A stretch of DNA of 64,000 nt from Niastella populi (GCF_002078015.1 NZ_LWBP01000189.1:1-64000); one strand, 5' to 3'. Positions 17,601 to 26,597 are shown, counted from the stretch's first letter. Numbers and translations are program-made. Notes: a model not told the origin generated them from the sequence alone.

Positions 17601-18362
17601 TTGAATAAGATTAAGGTTGGAATTGTTAATTATCTCAATACGAAGCCTTTAATATTTGGAATTCAGCATGCGCCGGTGGCAGGTGAGTTGTTATTGGTAG
17701 AGGATTATCCCGCTAATGTTGCGCGGATGCTGATGGAGGGAACAATTGATGTGGGCCTGGTTCCCGTGGCGGTGATCCCGCACCTGAAAGAGCACCATAT
17801 TATTACCGATTACTGCATAGGTTGTACCGGAGCCGTGGCCTCGGTGGCCATTTTTAGTGAAGTTCCTATTGAAAAGGTAGAAAAAGTACTACTCGATTAT
17901 CAAAGCCGCACATCGGTGGCGCTGGCTAAAGTGTTGCTGCGCAAATACTGGAAAACAGAACCGAAGCTGGTGGACACAAAGGCCGATTACCGCGCTTCTA
18001 TCAAAGGCACTACCGCCGGCGTGGTCATTGGCGACCGCGCGCTGGAACAACGCAAAGTGAGTACCTACCTGTACGACCTCGGCGCCGCCTGGATAGATTT
18101 TACCGGTTTACCGTTTGTATTTGCTGCGTGGGTGAGCAACAAACCTCTGCCGGCAGATTTTATTGCTGCGTTTAATGAAGCCAATAAGATCGGGCTTGAA
18201 AACATTGACCGGGCAGTGGCTGAGCATCCTTATGAGATTTACGACCTGCAAACCTATTACCGGCAGAACATCAGCTATGAGCTAACGGCGGAGAAGAGGA
18301 AGGGGCTGGATAAGTTTTTGGGGTTTTGTGCTTATGAAAGTATTATAAAAACCCACGGATAA
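17601..18362 (+). CDS. mqnA: Chorismate dehydratase MqnA
   Basis: A 253-residue periplasmic-binding-protein-like enzyme that converts chorismate to 3-enolpyruvylbenzoate, the first step of the futalosine route to menaquinone. Recognised by KVGIVNYLNTKPLIF at the N-terminus, GTIDVGLVPVAVIP, the substrate-region SRTSVALAKVLL, GVVIGDRAL, and DLGAAWIDFTGLPFVFAAW. The start is taken as TTG at 17601, since it directly precedes the conserved N-terminus and lies downstream of a good promoter; no in-frame ATG exists in this part. It is monocistronic by the downstream terminator. Other mqn genes are not in the window. Confidence 0.93.
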   Translation: MNKIKVGIVNYLNTKPLIFGIQHAPVAGELLLVEDYPANVARMLMEGTIDVGLVPVAVIPHLKEHHIITDYCIGCTGAVASVAIFSEVPIEKVEKVLLDYQSRTSVALAKVLLRKYWKTEPKLVDTKADYRASIKGTTAGVVIGDRALEQRKVSTYLYDLGAAWIDFTGLPFVFAAWVSNKPLPADFIAAFNEANKIGLENIDRAVAEHPYEIYDLQTYYRQNISYELTAEKRKGLDKFLGFCAYESIIKTHG

Positions 18363-18408
18363 CAGGTGAAAATAGTTTAATTGATAACGAAATGTTTTGG
18401 GTATAAAT

Positions 18409-18443
18409 AAAAAAACCGCCCTTAGTTACGGGGGCGGTTTTTT
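18409..18443. terminator. Bidirectional terminator after mqnA
   Basis: AAAAAACCGCCC and GGGGGCGGTTTTTT form a GC-rich stem around a short loop, with T-runs on both strands. It lies between the convergent mqnA and T9SS-protein genes, so it can serve both. Confidence 0.9.
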
Positions 18444-18459
18444 ATTTAGAATATTCCGG

Positions 18460-20889
18460 TTACAGTACCATTATTTTAAACGTTTTAATGGTGCCGCCTA
18501 CTTGTATTTTCACATAATACTGACCGGCCGGAACGCTAACCCGGTTAATATTAAAGGTTATTACGTTCACACCCACATAATAAGAAATCGAATGTTTGAG
18601 CACCTGCTTCAGATTGCCACGCAGATCATAAAGGCTGGCAGCCCCTTTTTGAGCGCTGTTGGTATATACCCATGCCAGCAATGGTCCGGTTGTTGGGTTG
18701 GGATATAATTTTACTTCTACATTGTTGCTGTCGGCATCTTCGATCTGGTAACAGATCTCGAGGCGGGGCTTCAGCGAATCGGGCGCCTGGCCTGAATTGA
18801 AGATAAGGCTGTTGTAGTATTGTTCAGACTGCAAACGCAGCAACATACCATTGTTCTGCTCAGGATGTTTCACCCATGTTTGTACGAAGTCTGTTATATC
18901 AACCACATAGTTTTGAGCCGTAGACGAGCTTTGCGTTAATTGTTTTTGCCGTGCGGTTGTGGTTGCCGGTTGATTGTTCCAGCCGGTGCCGCCTACTGTC
19001 CACGGTGCCGTTACCTCTTGCAACAGACCGGTATTATTGCTGCCGTATGTTGGACTGCCGTATACTCCATTGATGTTGTTGGTTTTGGCGTATAAGTGCA
19101 GTTTAGCGCTTGTAATTCTTGTATGGGTGGGCAAACTGCTCAACTCATAACGGAACAGTGATCTGAAATCACAGATCGGATAACCTCCGGCATTGCAGGT
19201 CCAGGCCGCAGCGCCCAGCTCTGGTTGGGTGGTGTCTGATGCAAACGGTGCGTTGCTGTCGAGGAACAATTGTTTGAATTTGCCGCTGACTCTGTCGCCT
19301 CTTACAATCAACGATTTGCTGTTGGTACAGGCTGGTGTGGTTGACGGTGTTCCAAAAATGGTGATCTTTCTGCAGTATGAACTTTCGCAACCTCCTTCAT
19401 ATTTTATTGTAACGCAGATATCATAATTGCCATGGGTAGAATAATTATGTGTGATGCTGTAATTTGTATTGGATGAAGTGTAACTTATACAGGTATCTTT
19501 TCCATCCCCAAAGTTCCAGCAGATCAGTACCGGTTTTTTATTCCCCGAGTTCCAGGTGTGGGCGACGAATAATTTCTTTAGCGGGTTGTTTTCAATAAGT
19601 GAGTCGGTGAAATTGCCGCGGCAACTGTCTGTACCAGTTACGGGAACCGTGTAGCAGATCTCAAGGCGGGGCTGCAGGCTTGAATCTTTAGCCTGCCCCG
19701 AGTTAAATACCATGCTATTGTAGTAGCTCTCGGCCTGCAAACGCAGCATCATGCCATAATTGCTATCGGGTTTGTTCACCCAGGATTGTACAAAATCGGT
19801 TACATCTACTACATAGTTCTGGGCAGTGCCGGTGCTTTGCGGCAGGGTTTTCTGACCGGTTGTTGATACCGCCGGTTGGTTATTCCAGCTTACGGTTGCC
19901 AGGTTCCAGGCCGATGTTGCTTTTTGCAGCAGGGCGGTATTGGCTGTACCAAAGGTTGGATTGCCGGGATTGCCATTGATGTTATTGGTTTTTGCATACA
20001 GGTACAGTTTGGCGTTGGACACCACTGCATCGGCTGGTATGCTGCTAACATCGTACCGCAACATGCTTCTGAAGTTACAGGTTGGGAACCCACCGGCGGA
20101 ACAGGTCCATGCAGCGGCAACAATTTCGGGCTGTGCGGTATCGGATGCGGTTGGGTGCGAGGTTCCCATAAGTGCCTGTTGAAATTTTCCGCTGAAAGGA
20201 TTTCCTTTTATAACCAAGGAATTATTGCAGGTTGGTGGTGGCGCCGGTTCCGTGTAGCAGATTTCGAGCCGGGGTTGCAGGGTTGAATCTGTAGCCTGTC
20301 CCGAGTTAAAGATCATGCTATTGTAATAGCTTTCGTTTTGCAAACGTAAAAGCATTCCATAATTGGTATTGGGCTGGCCTACCCATGATTGCACAAAATC
20401 GGTTACGTCTACGACGTAATTCTGAGCCTGACTGGTGCTTTGAGGTAATGTTTTCTGGTTGGTGGTAGTAGCGGCAGGTTGGTTAAGCCAGCCCGTGTTT
20501 GCCACCGTCCAGCTGGTCGTTACTTTTTGTAACAGTGCGGTATTGGCTGAACCGTATGTGGGGGAGCCATAATAACCATTGATCGCATTGGTTTTCGCAA
20601 ACAGATGTAGTTTGGCGCTGACAACTGTTGCATTAGCTGGCACACTGCTTACATCGTACCAGAACAGCCCCCTGAAATTACAGGTACTATAACCGCCCGA
20701 TGCACAGGTCCAGGCAGCGGCAACGATTTCAGGTTGCGACGTGTCGGACTGGTAGGGGCCCTTGGTATCGAGCAGTAGCTGTTTGAATTTTCCACTTTTT
20801 GCATTGCCACGAATGGTAACACAGGAGGTTTGTGAAAAGCCATTAATGAAAATGCTGGTTAATGCAATTAATAAGTAAAAATATTTCAT
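18460..20889 (-). CDS. T9SS-secreted protein with three DNRLRE-like repeats
   Basis: An 809-residue secreted protein. Signal peptide 1-19 (YFYLLIALTSIFINGFS). Three copies of a ~195-residue beta-sandwich of the DNRLRE type follow at about 20-215, 223-418 and 523-720; each contains a TCNFR or ICDFR motif, a KLHLFAKTN-like strand, NYVVDVTDFVQSWV and YYNSMIFNSGQA. A PKD-like domain (about 435-520; CWNFGDGKDTC) lies between repeats two and three. The C-terminal 75 residues (KLYPNPTTGPLLAW) are a type A sorting domain for the type IX secretion system, so the protein is exported to the surface or medium. DNRLRE domains occur in adhesins and polysaccharide-binding proteins; no catalytic domain is seen. 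The binding target is unknown. Confidence 0.88.
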   Translation of the reverse strand: MKYFYLLIALTSIFINGFSQTSCVTIRGNAKSGKFKQLLLDTKGPYQSDTSQPEIVAAAWTCASGGYSTCNFRGLFWYDVSSVPANATVVSAKLHLFAKTNAINGYYGSPTYGSANTALLQKVTTSWTVANTGWLNQPAATTTNQKTLPQSTSQAQNYVVDVTDFVQSWVGQPNTNYGMLLRLQNESYYNSMIFNSGQATDSTLQPRLEICYTEPAPPPTCNNSLVIKGNPFSGKFQQALMGTSHPTASDTAQPEIVAAAWTCSAGGFPTCNFRSMLRYDVSSIPADAVVSNAKLYLYAKTNNINGNPGNPTFGTANTALLQKATSAWNLATVSWNNQPAVSTTGQKTLPQSTGTAQNYVVDVTDFVQSWVNKPDSNYGMMLRLQAESYYNSMVFNSGQAKDSSLQPRLEICYTVPVTGTDSCRGNFTDSLIENNPLKKLFVAHTWNSGNKKPVLICWNFGDGKDTCISYTSSNTNYSITHNYSTHGNYDICVTIKYEGGCESSYCRKITIFGTPSTTPACTNSKSLIVRGDRVSGKFKQLFLDSNAPFASDTTQPELGAAAWTCNAGGYPICDFRSLFRYELSSLPTHTRITSAKLHLYAKTNNINGVYGSPTYGSNNTGLLQEVTAPWTVGGTGWNNQPATTTARQKQLTQSSSTAQNYVVDITDFVQTWVKHPEQNNGMLLRLQSEQYYNSLIFNSGQAPDSLKPRLEICYQIEDADSNNVEVKLYPNPTTGPLLAWVYTNSAQKGAASLYDLRGNLKQVLKHSISYYVGVNVITFNINRVSVPAGQYYVKIQVGGTIKTFKIMVL

Positions 20890-20967
20890 TTTAAAAAGTT
20901 AGTTAACACAATATTCAAAAAGTAAGGTATCAACAATTTCTGTTGCTGTATTCAAAAATTGATATCT

Positions 20968-21002
20968 GTGCAGTTTTGGCCCAAATTCGTGCAGTTTTGG
21001 GC
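20968..21002 (-). promoter_or_regulatory. 21-bp-phased direct repeat, possible operator
   Basis: GTGCAGTTTTGG occurs twice, at 20968 and 20989, exactly 21 bp apart, about 80-110 bp before the T9SS-protein start. Two direct repeats on one DNA face at this spacing, with a CAGTT core, are the form bound by LytTR-domain regulators. A LytTR regulator is encoded at 33662. The link is inference. Confidence 0.5.
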
Positions 21003-21208
21003 AATAGATGTGAAACGGGAAACCGCTGATAACTGTACTTTCTCGCCGGGCATCGCGAAAGCAATGATGACTGAAGGGAGAAGCGCAAGGTTATCTGGGT
21101 ATTCAATGTGACCTGAACTGCCCGGGAATATTCGTTTGAAAGTATTGATAACGAATATAATATAAACTTATTTCTGGCCGTCCATTTTTTTTAATTTAAG
21201 GGTTTTAA

Positions 21209-21241
21209 TTGTGCAAAATAACTGAAATACAGTTAGTTTTG
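21209..21241 (+). promoter_or_regulatory. Promoter of the glycan cluster
   Basis: TTG at 21209-21211 and TAGTTTTG at 21234-21241, 22 bp apart, approximate the Bacteroidota promoter, ending 18 bp before the ATG of the first sugar-nucleotide gene. The spacer is slightly longer than usual. Confidence 0.5.
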
Positions 21242-21259
21242 CAGCAATTTTTAAGCGTT

Positions 21260-22039
21260 ATGAAAGTTGTCATATTTGCCGGTGGGCTGGGTACACGCAT
21301 TGCGGAAGAAACAGATACCCGTCCCAAGCCAATGGTTGAAATTGGCGGAAAACCAATTCTTTGGCACATCATGAAAATTTACGACCAGTATGGCTACGAT
21401 GATTTTATTATCTGCCTTGGTTATAAAGGTTTTTTGATAAAGGAATATTTTATGCAGTACTACCTGCATAATTCTGATATTACCATTGAGCTTGGCAGCA
21501 ACAAACTCGATGTACATTATACCAATTCAGAATCGTTTAAAGTTACCCTGGTAGATACCGGGCTCAGCACCAAAACCGCCGGCCGCCTTAAACGCATTCA
21601 GAAATATATCGGCAACGAAGATTTTATGCTTACGTACGGCGATGGCGTTTCTGACGTTAATCTGCCCGAACTGGTAAAATTCCATAAAGCGCATGGCAAG
21701 AGCGCTACGGTAACCGCCATTCAGCCCGAAGCCCGCTTTGGAGGAATGGAGATCGGTGATAATGGCATCGTAAATACTTTTAAAGAAAAACCCAAAGGCG
21801 ATGGCAAATGGATAAACGGTGGTTTTTTTGTGCTTCGTCCTGAGGTTTTCAAATACCTGAAGGATGATGCCGATGATACCATGTGGGAAGACGACCCCAT
21901 GGAGCAATTGGCAAAAGACGGCCAGTTGATGGCTTTTAAACATCATGGGTTTTGGAAATGTATGGATGCCATGCGCGATAAACTGGAACTGGAAGCATTA
22001 TGGCAAAACAATCAGGCAAAATGGAAAATCTGGAAATAG
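21260..22039 (+). CDS. rfbF: Glucose-1-phosphate cytidylyltransferase
   Basis: A 259-residue nucleotidyltransferase that joins CTP and glucose-1-phosphate to CDP-glucose, the entry to CDP-linked deoxysugars. The N-terminal KVVIFAGGLGTRIAEETDTR signature (nucleotide binding) and RPKPMVEIGGKPILWHIM identify the RfbF subgroup; the TYGDGVSDVNL and GGFFVLRPEVFKYL stretches follow. ATG 21260 is preferred over a start 17 codons upstream, which lacks similarity and would overlap the promoter. The next gene overlaps its 3' end, so the two are translationally coupled. Confidence 0.95.
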   Translation: MKVVIFAGGLGTRIAEETDTRPKPMVEIGGKPILWHIMKIYDQYGYDDFIICLGYKGFLIKEYFMQYYLHNSDITIELGSNKLDVHYTNSESFKVTLVDTGLSTKTAGRLKRIQKYIGNEDFMLTYGDGVSDVNLPELVKFHKAHGKSATVTAIQPEARFGGMEIGDNGIVNTFKEKPKGDGKWINGGFFVLRPEVFKYLKDDADDTMWEDDPMEQLAKDGQLMAFKHHGFWKCMDAMRDKLELEALWQNNQAKWKIWK

Positions 22040-23106
22040 GGCAGCAGTTATCGACTTATTATAAAAACAAAAAAGTTTTTGTAACCGGGCATACCGGGTT
22101 CAAGGGCAGTTGGTTAACAGCTACCCTTCATTCGTTAGGCGCTGTTGTAAAAGGATATGCGCTGGCGCCTGATTATGAAAACGGTTTGTACGATCTGCTT
22201 CAGCCGTATAAGACAGGGGAGAGCGTAATTGCCGATATCAGGGATAAACAAAAGCTGGTTGCAGAGATTTCAGCCTTTCAGCCCGATTATCTATTTCACC
22301 TCGCCGCCCAACCCCTGGTAAAACGCTCCTACGAAATTCCTGCGGAAACCTTCGATGTGAATGTGACCGGTACGGCCAATGTACTGGAAGCGGTGAAGGG
22401 GTTGCCCGGTAAATGCGCGGTGATCGTTATTACCACCGATAAAGTATACGAGAACAAGGAAAAAGATATCTTATATAACGAGCAGGACGTTTTAGGCGGT
22501 TACGACCCCTATAGCGCCAGTAAGGCCTGCGCCGAACTGGTGGTAAGTGCTTTCAGGAATTCTTTTTTCAATACGGCAGAATACGATAAACATCTGAAGG
22601 CCCTGGCCAGCGTACGCGCCGGTAACGTGATCGGCGGGGGCGACTATAGCCGCGACCGTATTGTGCCTGATATCGTGCGCGCACTGCAAAAGCAGCAAAT
22701 CATTCCGGTACGCAACCCGCATGCCGTACGACCCTGGCAACATGTGCTGGAGCCAATTGGCGGTTATTTGTTATTGGGCGGGTTATTGAACGGGGCGCCG
22801 CTGCAATTTTCAAAAGCCTATAACTTCGGGCCGCTGCCCAACGATCACCTTACGGTAAAGGACCTGGTGCAAAAAGCGATCGGTGTATGGGGAAGCGGCT
22901 CCTGGGAAGATATGTCGCAACCAGACCAGGTGCATGAAGCAGGGTTGCTGAAGCTCGATATTACCCGTTCCCGAACTGAATTGGGATGGCAGCCCCAATG
23001 GGATGCCGCACAGGCCATTCAGCAAACGATTAACTGGTATAAACAGGATGCGGGCAAACGGGCCGAATTTACATTTCAACAAATCAAAGCCTACTTTGCC
23101 AGATGA
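22021..23106 (+). CDS. rfbG: CDP-glucose 4,6-dehydratase
   Basis: A 361-residue extended SDR enzyme that converts CDP-glucose to CDP-4-keto-6-deoxyglucose. NAD-binding motif TGHTGFKGSW (about 24-33), catalytic YxxxK in YDPYSASKACAE, and the typical RAGNVIGGGDYSRDRIVPD segment specific to this family. The ATG at 22021 overlaps the cytidylyltransferase gene by 19 nt; an ATG at 22000 would give seven more residues. It ends in an ATGA overlap with the next gene. Part of a tight operon. Confidence 0.95.
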   Translation: MENLEIGQQLSTYYKNKKVFVTGHTGFKGSWLTATLHSLGAVVKGYALAPDYENGLYDLLQPYKTGESVIADIRDKQKLVAEISAFQPDYLFHLAAQPLVKRSYEIPAETFDVNVTGTANVLEAVKGLPGKCAVIVITTDKVYENKEKDILYNEQDVLGGYDPYSASKACAELVVSAFRNSFFNTAEYDKHLKALASVRAGNVIGGGDYSRDRIVPDIVRALQKQQIIPVRNPHAVRPWQHVLEPIGGYLLLGGLLNGAPLQFSKAYNFGPLPNDHLTVKDLVQKAIGVWGSGSWEDMSQPDQVHEAGLLKLDITRSRTELGWQPQWDAAQAIQQTINWYKQDAGKRAEFTFQQIKAYFAR

Positions 23107-23648
23107 TCTTTACCCCAACGCCATTGACCGGGAGTTATGTGATAGGTCTTGAGCCTTTCACCGATGAGCGGGGATGGTTTGCCCGTTTTTATTGTGAGAA
23201 AGAATTTGAGCGTTTAGGGCATACCGGAAATTGGGTGCAGATGAACCATTCAACCACCTATGCAAAAGGTTCGTTAAGGGGCATGCATTACCAGCTGCCC
23301 CCGTATCGTGAAATAAAAATGGTTCGTTGTATTGCCGGAGCGGTATACGACGTTATAATAGACATCAGAGAAGGGTCGGCTACTTTTTTACAATGGTTCG
23401 GCACTGAATTATCAGCTGCAAACAAAAACATGTTGTATATACCCGAGGGGTTTGCCCATGGGTTTCAATGCCTCACCGATAATTGTGAGCTCATTTATCA
23501 TCATACCGAGTTTTATACCCCGAATGCAGAAGGGGGAATTCGTTTTGATGATCCTATGGTAAATATTCAGTGGCCCCTGCCTGCAGGCGTGCTTTCTGCA
23601 AGAGATGGCGCGCACCCGTACCTTACTGATGATTTTAAAGGAATTTAA
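23103..23648 (+). CDS. NDP-4-keto-6-deoxyhexose 3,5-epimerase (RmlC-like)
   Basis: A 181-residue cupin-fold epimerase of the RmlC family. The catalytic histidine is H62 in LRGMHYQ, and IPEGFAHGFQCL and ELIYHHTEFYTP are conserved. In RmlC proper the substrate is dTDP-4-keto-6-deoxyglucose; here the neighbours make a CDP-linked sugar, so it probably epimerises the CDP form at C-3, C-5 or both. The start overlaps the dehydratase stop (ATGA). Enzyme class is firm, exact substrate inferred. Confidence 0.9.
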   Translation: MIFTPTPLTGSYVIGLEPFTDERGWFARFYCEKEFERLGHTGNWVQMNHSTTYAKGSLRGMHYQLPPYREIKMVRCIAGAVYDVIIDIREGSATFLQWFGTELSAANKNMLYIPEGFAHGFQCLTDNCELIYHHTEFYTPNAEGGIRFDDPMVNIQWPLPAGVLSARDGAHPYLTDDFKGI

Positions 23649-23650
23649 CT

Positions 23651-24877
23651 ATGCAATGCAGATTTTGTAAAACCGATTTGAAGCATGTTTTTATCGATCT
23701 GTTCAATTCACCTGCTTCCAATTCATTCGTGACAGCCGAACAATTGAACGAGCCCGAAACATTTTATCCGTTAAAGGTGTTCACCTGTCATCAATGCTAT
23801 CTGGTGCAGGTTGACGAATACAAGAAATCAGACGCTATATTCAATAGCGATTATGTATACTTCTCCTCTTATTCCACTACCTGGCTGGCGCATGCCCGCG
23901 AATATGCCAACAAAATGGTAGCCCGGTTTGGTTTCAATGCCCAATCACAGGTGATTGAAATTGCCTCCAACGACGGGTACCTGTTACAATATTTCCATCA
24001 GAAAAATATTCCGGTATTGGGTATTGAGCCCACTGCCAACACGGCCAAAGTGGCCATTGAGAAAGGTATCAGTTCCGTTGTTGATTTCTTTGGGGTACGG
24101 CTGGCCAGCGAACTGAAAAAGAAGAACATTCAGGCCGATCTGTTACTGGGTAATAACGTGCTGGCGCATGTGCCCGATATCGTTGATTTCGTAAAAGGCC
24201 TGAAGCTGGCGCTGAAACCACAGGGCGTCATTACCATGGAGTTTCCGCACCTGATGCAACTGGTAGAAAATAACCAGTTCGATACCATTTACCACGAGCA
24301 TTTTTCTTACCTGTCGTTCAGCACCGTTAAAAGAATATTTGCTGCACAGGGGCTCGGGTTGTTCGATGTGGAAGAACTGCCAACGCATGGCGGCTCATTG
24401 CGTATATACGCCAAACACGCAGAAGATGCCGGCAAACCCATTGGTGAGGCAGTAGAGCGATTGTTGCAAAAGGAAGAAAGCAAGGGCATGAACAGCCTTG
24501 CTTATTATGATAACTTTCAACAAAAAGCACTACAGGTTAAACTCGACCTTACCGAACTGCTGATAAAACTAAAACGCGAAGGGGCAACAGTAGCCGCCTA
24601 CGGGGCGGCCGCCAAAGGTAATACCCTGTTGAACTATTGCGGAATCAAGAGCGATCTCATCGATTTTGTAGTAGATGCCAATCCGCATAAACAGGGGAAA
24701 TGGTTGCCGGCCAGCCATATTCCGGTTGTGAATGAGGCGCATTTAAAACAAACAAAACCTCAGTATGTGATCATATTGCCCTGGAACCTGAAAGAGGAGA
24801 TCACCAGGCAACTGGCTTATATAAAAGATTGGGGCGGCCGTTTTATTGTGCCCATTCCTAAAGTGGAAATTGTATAA
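23651..24877 (+). CDS. Sugar C-methyltransferase
   Basis: A 408-residue SAM enzyme with the three-part layout of NDP-hexose C-methyltransferases (TylC3/TcaB9-like): N-terminal zinc domain with CRFCKTDL and CHQC (about 3-50), a Rossmann core with IEIASNDGYLLQYF (about 100-115) and the YHEHFSYLS segment holding a likely catalytic His, and a C-terminal domain with AAYGAAAKGNTLLNY. These enzymes add methyl to C-3 of a 4-keto sugar. It starts 2 nt after the epimerase stop. Product would be a branched 6-deoxyhexose. Confidence 0.9.
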   Translation: MQCRFCKTDLKHVFIDLFNSPASNSFVTAEQLNEPETFYPLKVFTCHQCYLVQVDEYKKSDAIFNSDYVYFSSYSTTWLAHAREYANKMVARFGFNAQSQVIEIASNDGYLLQYFHQKNIPVLGIEPTANTAKVAIEKGISSVVDFFGVRLASELKKKNIQADLLLGNNVLAHVPDIVDFVKGLKLALKPQGVITMEFPHLMQLVENNQFDTIYHEHFSYLSFSTVKRIFAAQGLGLFDVEELPTHGGSLRIYAKHAEDAGKPIGEAVERLLQKEESKGMNSLAYYDNFQQKALQVKLDLTELLIKLKREGATVAAYGAAAKGNTLLNYCGIKSDLIDFVVDANPHKQGKWLPASHIPVVNEAHLKQTKPQYVIILPWNLKEEITRQLAYIKDWGGRFIVPIPKVEIV

Positions 24878-24951
24878 GGTGCTATGAAACGTCCATGGCA
24901 AAGTTTTCATTGAGACACATAAGGAAATGAAAATTTAGCTATAGTAAGTTC

Positions 24952-24965
24952 CCCGTTCGAACGGG
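24952..24965. promoter_or_regulatory. 14-bp perfect palindrome in glycan operon
   Basis: CCCGTTCGAACGGG lies in the 132-bp gap between the C-methyltransferase and the next gene, the largest gap of the operon. An IR of TTTTCAT/ATGAAAA lies just upstream. It may be an operator or a processing hairpin; no -7 box was seen with confidence. Confidence 0.35.
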
Positions 24966-25009
24966 TCGTCCGGGCGGGCATCTCGCCAACACCCAATAAG
25001 TATTTTCAG

Positions 25010-25867
25010 ATGAAAAAAGTATTGGTTACCGGTGCTACCGGGTTTATCGGGAACTATGTGGTTCAGCAATTGGTGCAGCAGCGATGCGCCGTAATTGCCA
25101 GTTCCGCCAATGAGCAAAAAGCCGGCACTTTTTCATGGTACAACCAGGTACAGTACATTCCGTTTAAACTGGAAGACGCCGACCCGGCCGTTGATTATTA
25201 CCGGTTCTTCAATGAACCCGATGTAATGATACACCTTGCCTGGGAAGGGCTGCCCAATTATAAGTCATCTTTTCACACCGATATTAATTTACCGCGCCAT
25301 TTCACTTTTCTGCAAAACCTGGTGCAGCATGGGCTTACCAACCTGGCTGTAACCGGCACCTGTTTCGAGTATGGCATGCAGGAAGGGTGTTTACATGAAG
25401 CGCTCGAGGCGCGCCCCGATAATGCATATGCCCGGGCCAAGAATGAGCTTCGGCTGCAATTGCAACAGTTACAACGGCAAACCCCGTTCATGCTTAAGTG
25501 GATACGGCTTTTTTATATGTATGGAAAAGGACAAAACCCGAAATCCTTACTTTCGCAGTTGGATGCGGCGCTGGCCGCCGGTGAACCGGTATTTAACATG
25601 AGTGGGGGAGAGCAGGTGCGCGACTTTTTACCGGTTGAAAAAGTGGCCGAATATATTGTAAAGATCGCATTGCAGGAGCAGGTTACTGGTATCATCAATT
25701 GTTGCAGTGGGGAACCGGTCACTGTCAAAGACTTTGTAAAAAACTATCTGGCGCGGAAAAACCAACAGATTGCGCTTAATCTGGGGCACTATCCGTACCC
25801 TGATTATGAGCCCATGCGTTTCTGGGGCGATAATACGAAACTAAAAAACATTCTGACTAATGAATAA
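25010..25867 (+). CDS. NAD-dependent epimerase/reductase, extended SDR
   Basis: A 285-residue protein with NAD(P)-binding GATGFIGNYVVQQL at the N-terminus and an active-site YARAKNELR (Tyr and Lys four apart). The TGTCFEYG and SGGEQVRDFLPVEKVAEYI segments are typical of sugar-nucleotide SDRs. By place after the dehydratase, epimerase and C-methyltransferase, it is likely the 4-keto reductase finishing the CDP-deoxysugar, in the manner of CDP-abequose synthase. That role is inferred. Its 3' end overlaps the next gene by 8 nt. Confidence 0.82.
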   Translation: MKKVLVTGATGFIGNYVVQQLVQQRCAVIASSANEQKAGTFSWYNQVQYIPFKLEDADPAVDYYRFFNEPDVMIHLAWEGLPNYKSSFHTDINLPRHFTFLQNLVQHGLTNLAVTGTCFEYGMQEGCLHEALEARPDNAYARAKNELRLQLQQLQRQTPFMLKWIRLFYMYGKGQNPKSLLSQLDAALAAGEPVFNMSGGEQVRDFLPVEKVAEYIVKIALQEQVTGIINCCSGEPVTVKDFVKNYLARKNQQIALNLGHYPYPDYEPMRFWGDNTKLKNILTNE

Positions 25868-26597
25868 CCCGATCAAGGCATTTATTGAAGAAAGAAAACA
25901 ACGCGTCGATACCAATGGTAATAACGATAAATTGAAGCAGGCGGCCGAGGCGTTCAATATAGAGTCGAACAAAAGCCAGTACTCTTATAACTTTTCATGG
26001 ATGGGCCGCCCCATCATTCAATACCCGCAGGATATGATCGCCATGCAGGAGATCATCTGGGAAATAAAACCCGACCTCATCATTGAAACAGGCATTGCCC
26101 ATGGCGGCTCTTTGATCTATTATGCTTCATTGCTTGAACTGATCGGTAAAGGCGAAGTGCTGGGCATCGATATCGATATCCGCGAGCACAACCGCAGGGA
26201 AATTGAAGCACACCCCATGTTCAAACGTATTAAAATGATCCAGGGATCTGCAATAGACGAGCAGCTTGTTGAACAGGTGAAGGAAGTGGCGAAAGGAAAA
26301 CAAACCGTATTGGTTGTGCTTGATTCAAATCATACCGAGGATCATGTGCTGAAGGAATTGGAGTTGTATTCGCCTTTTGTTACCCTGGGTTCTTACATAG
26401 TGGTGTTCGATACCATTGTTGAAGATCTGCCGGAAGGGTATTTTAAGGAAAAACGCCCCTGGGGCATTGGAAATAATCCAAAGACCGCGGTGTGGAAATT
26501 CCTGAAGCAGAACAATAAATTTGAAATAGACGCTGCCATAGATAATAAGCTGTTGATAAGTGTTGCACCGGATGGTTATTTGAAACGTATTAAATAA
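25860..26597 (+). CDS. CmcI/rhamnosyl O-methyltransferase family protein
   Basis: A 245-residue SAM-dependent enzyme of the CmcI family (cephalosporin hydroxylase/rhamnosyl O-methyltransferase). Conserved are YNFSWMGRPIIQYPQDM, LIIETGIAHGGSLIYYAS (SAM loop), GIDIDIREHNR, and LDSNHTEDHV with the acidic/His metal-binding set. In glycan clusters these usually O-methylate a sugar hydroxyl. It overlaps the upstream reductase gene by 8 nt, so it belongs to the operon and likely modifies its product or a terminal residue. Confidence 0.85.
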   Translation: MNNPIKAFIEERKQRVDTNGNNDKLKQAAEAFNIESNKSQYSYNFSWMGRPIIQYPQDMIAMQEIIWEIKPDLIIETGIAHGGSLIYYASLLELIGKGEVLGIDIDIREHNRREIEAHPMFKRIKMIQGSAIDEQLVEQVKEVAKGKQTVLVVLDSNHTEDHVLKELELYSPFVTLGSYIVVFDTIVEDLPEGYFKEKRPWGIGNNPKTAVWKFLKQNNKFEIDAAIDNKLLISVAPDGYLKRIK

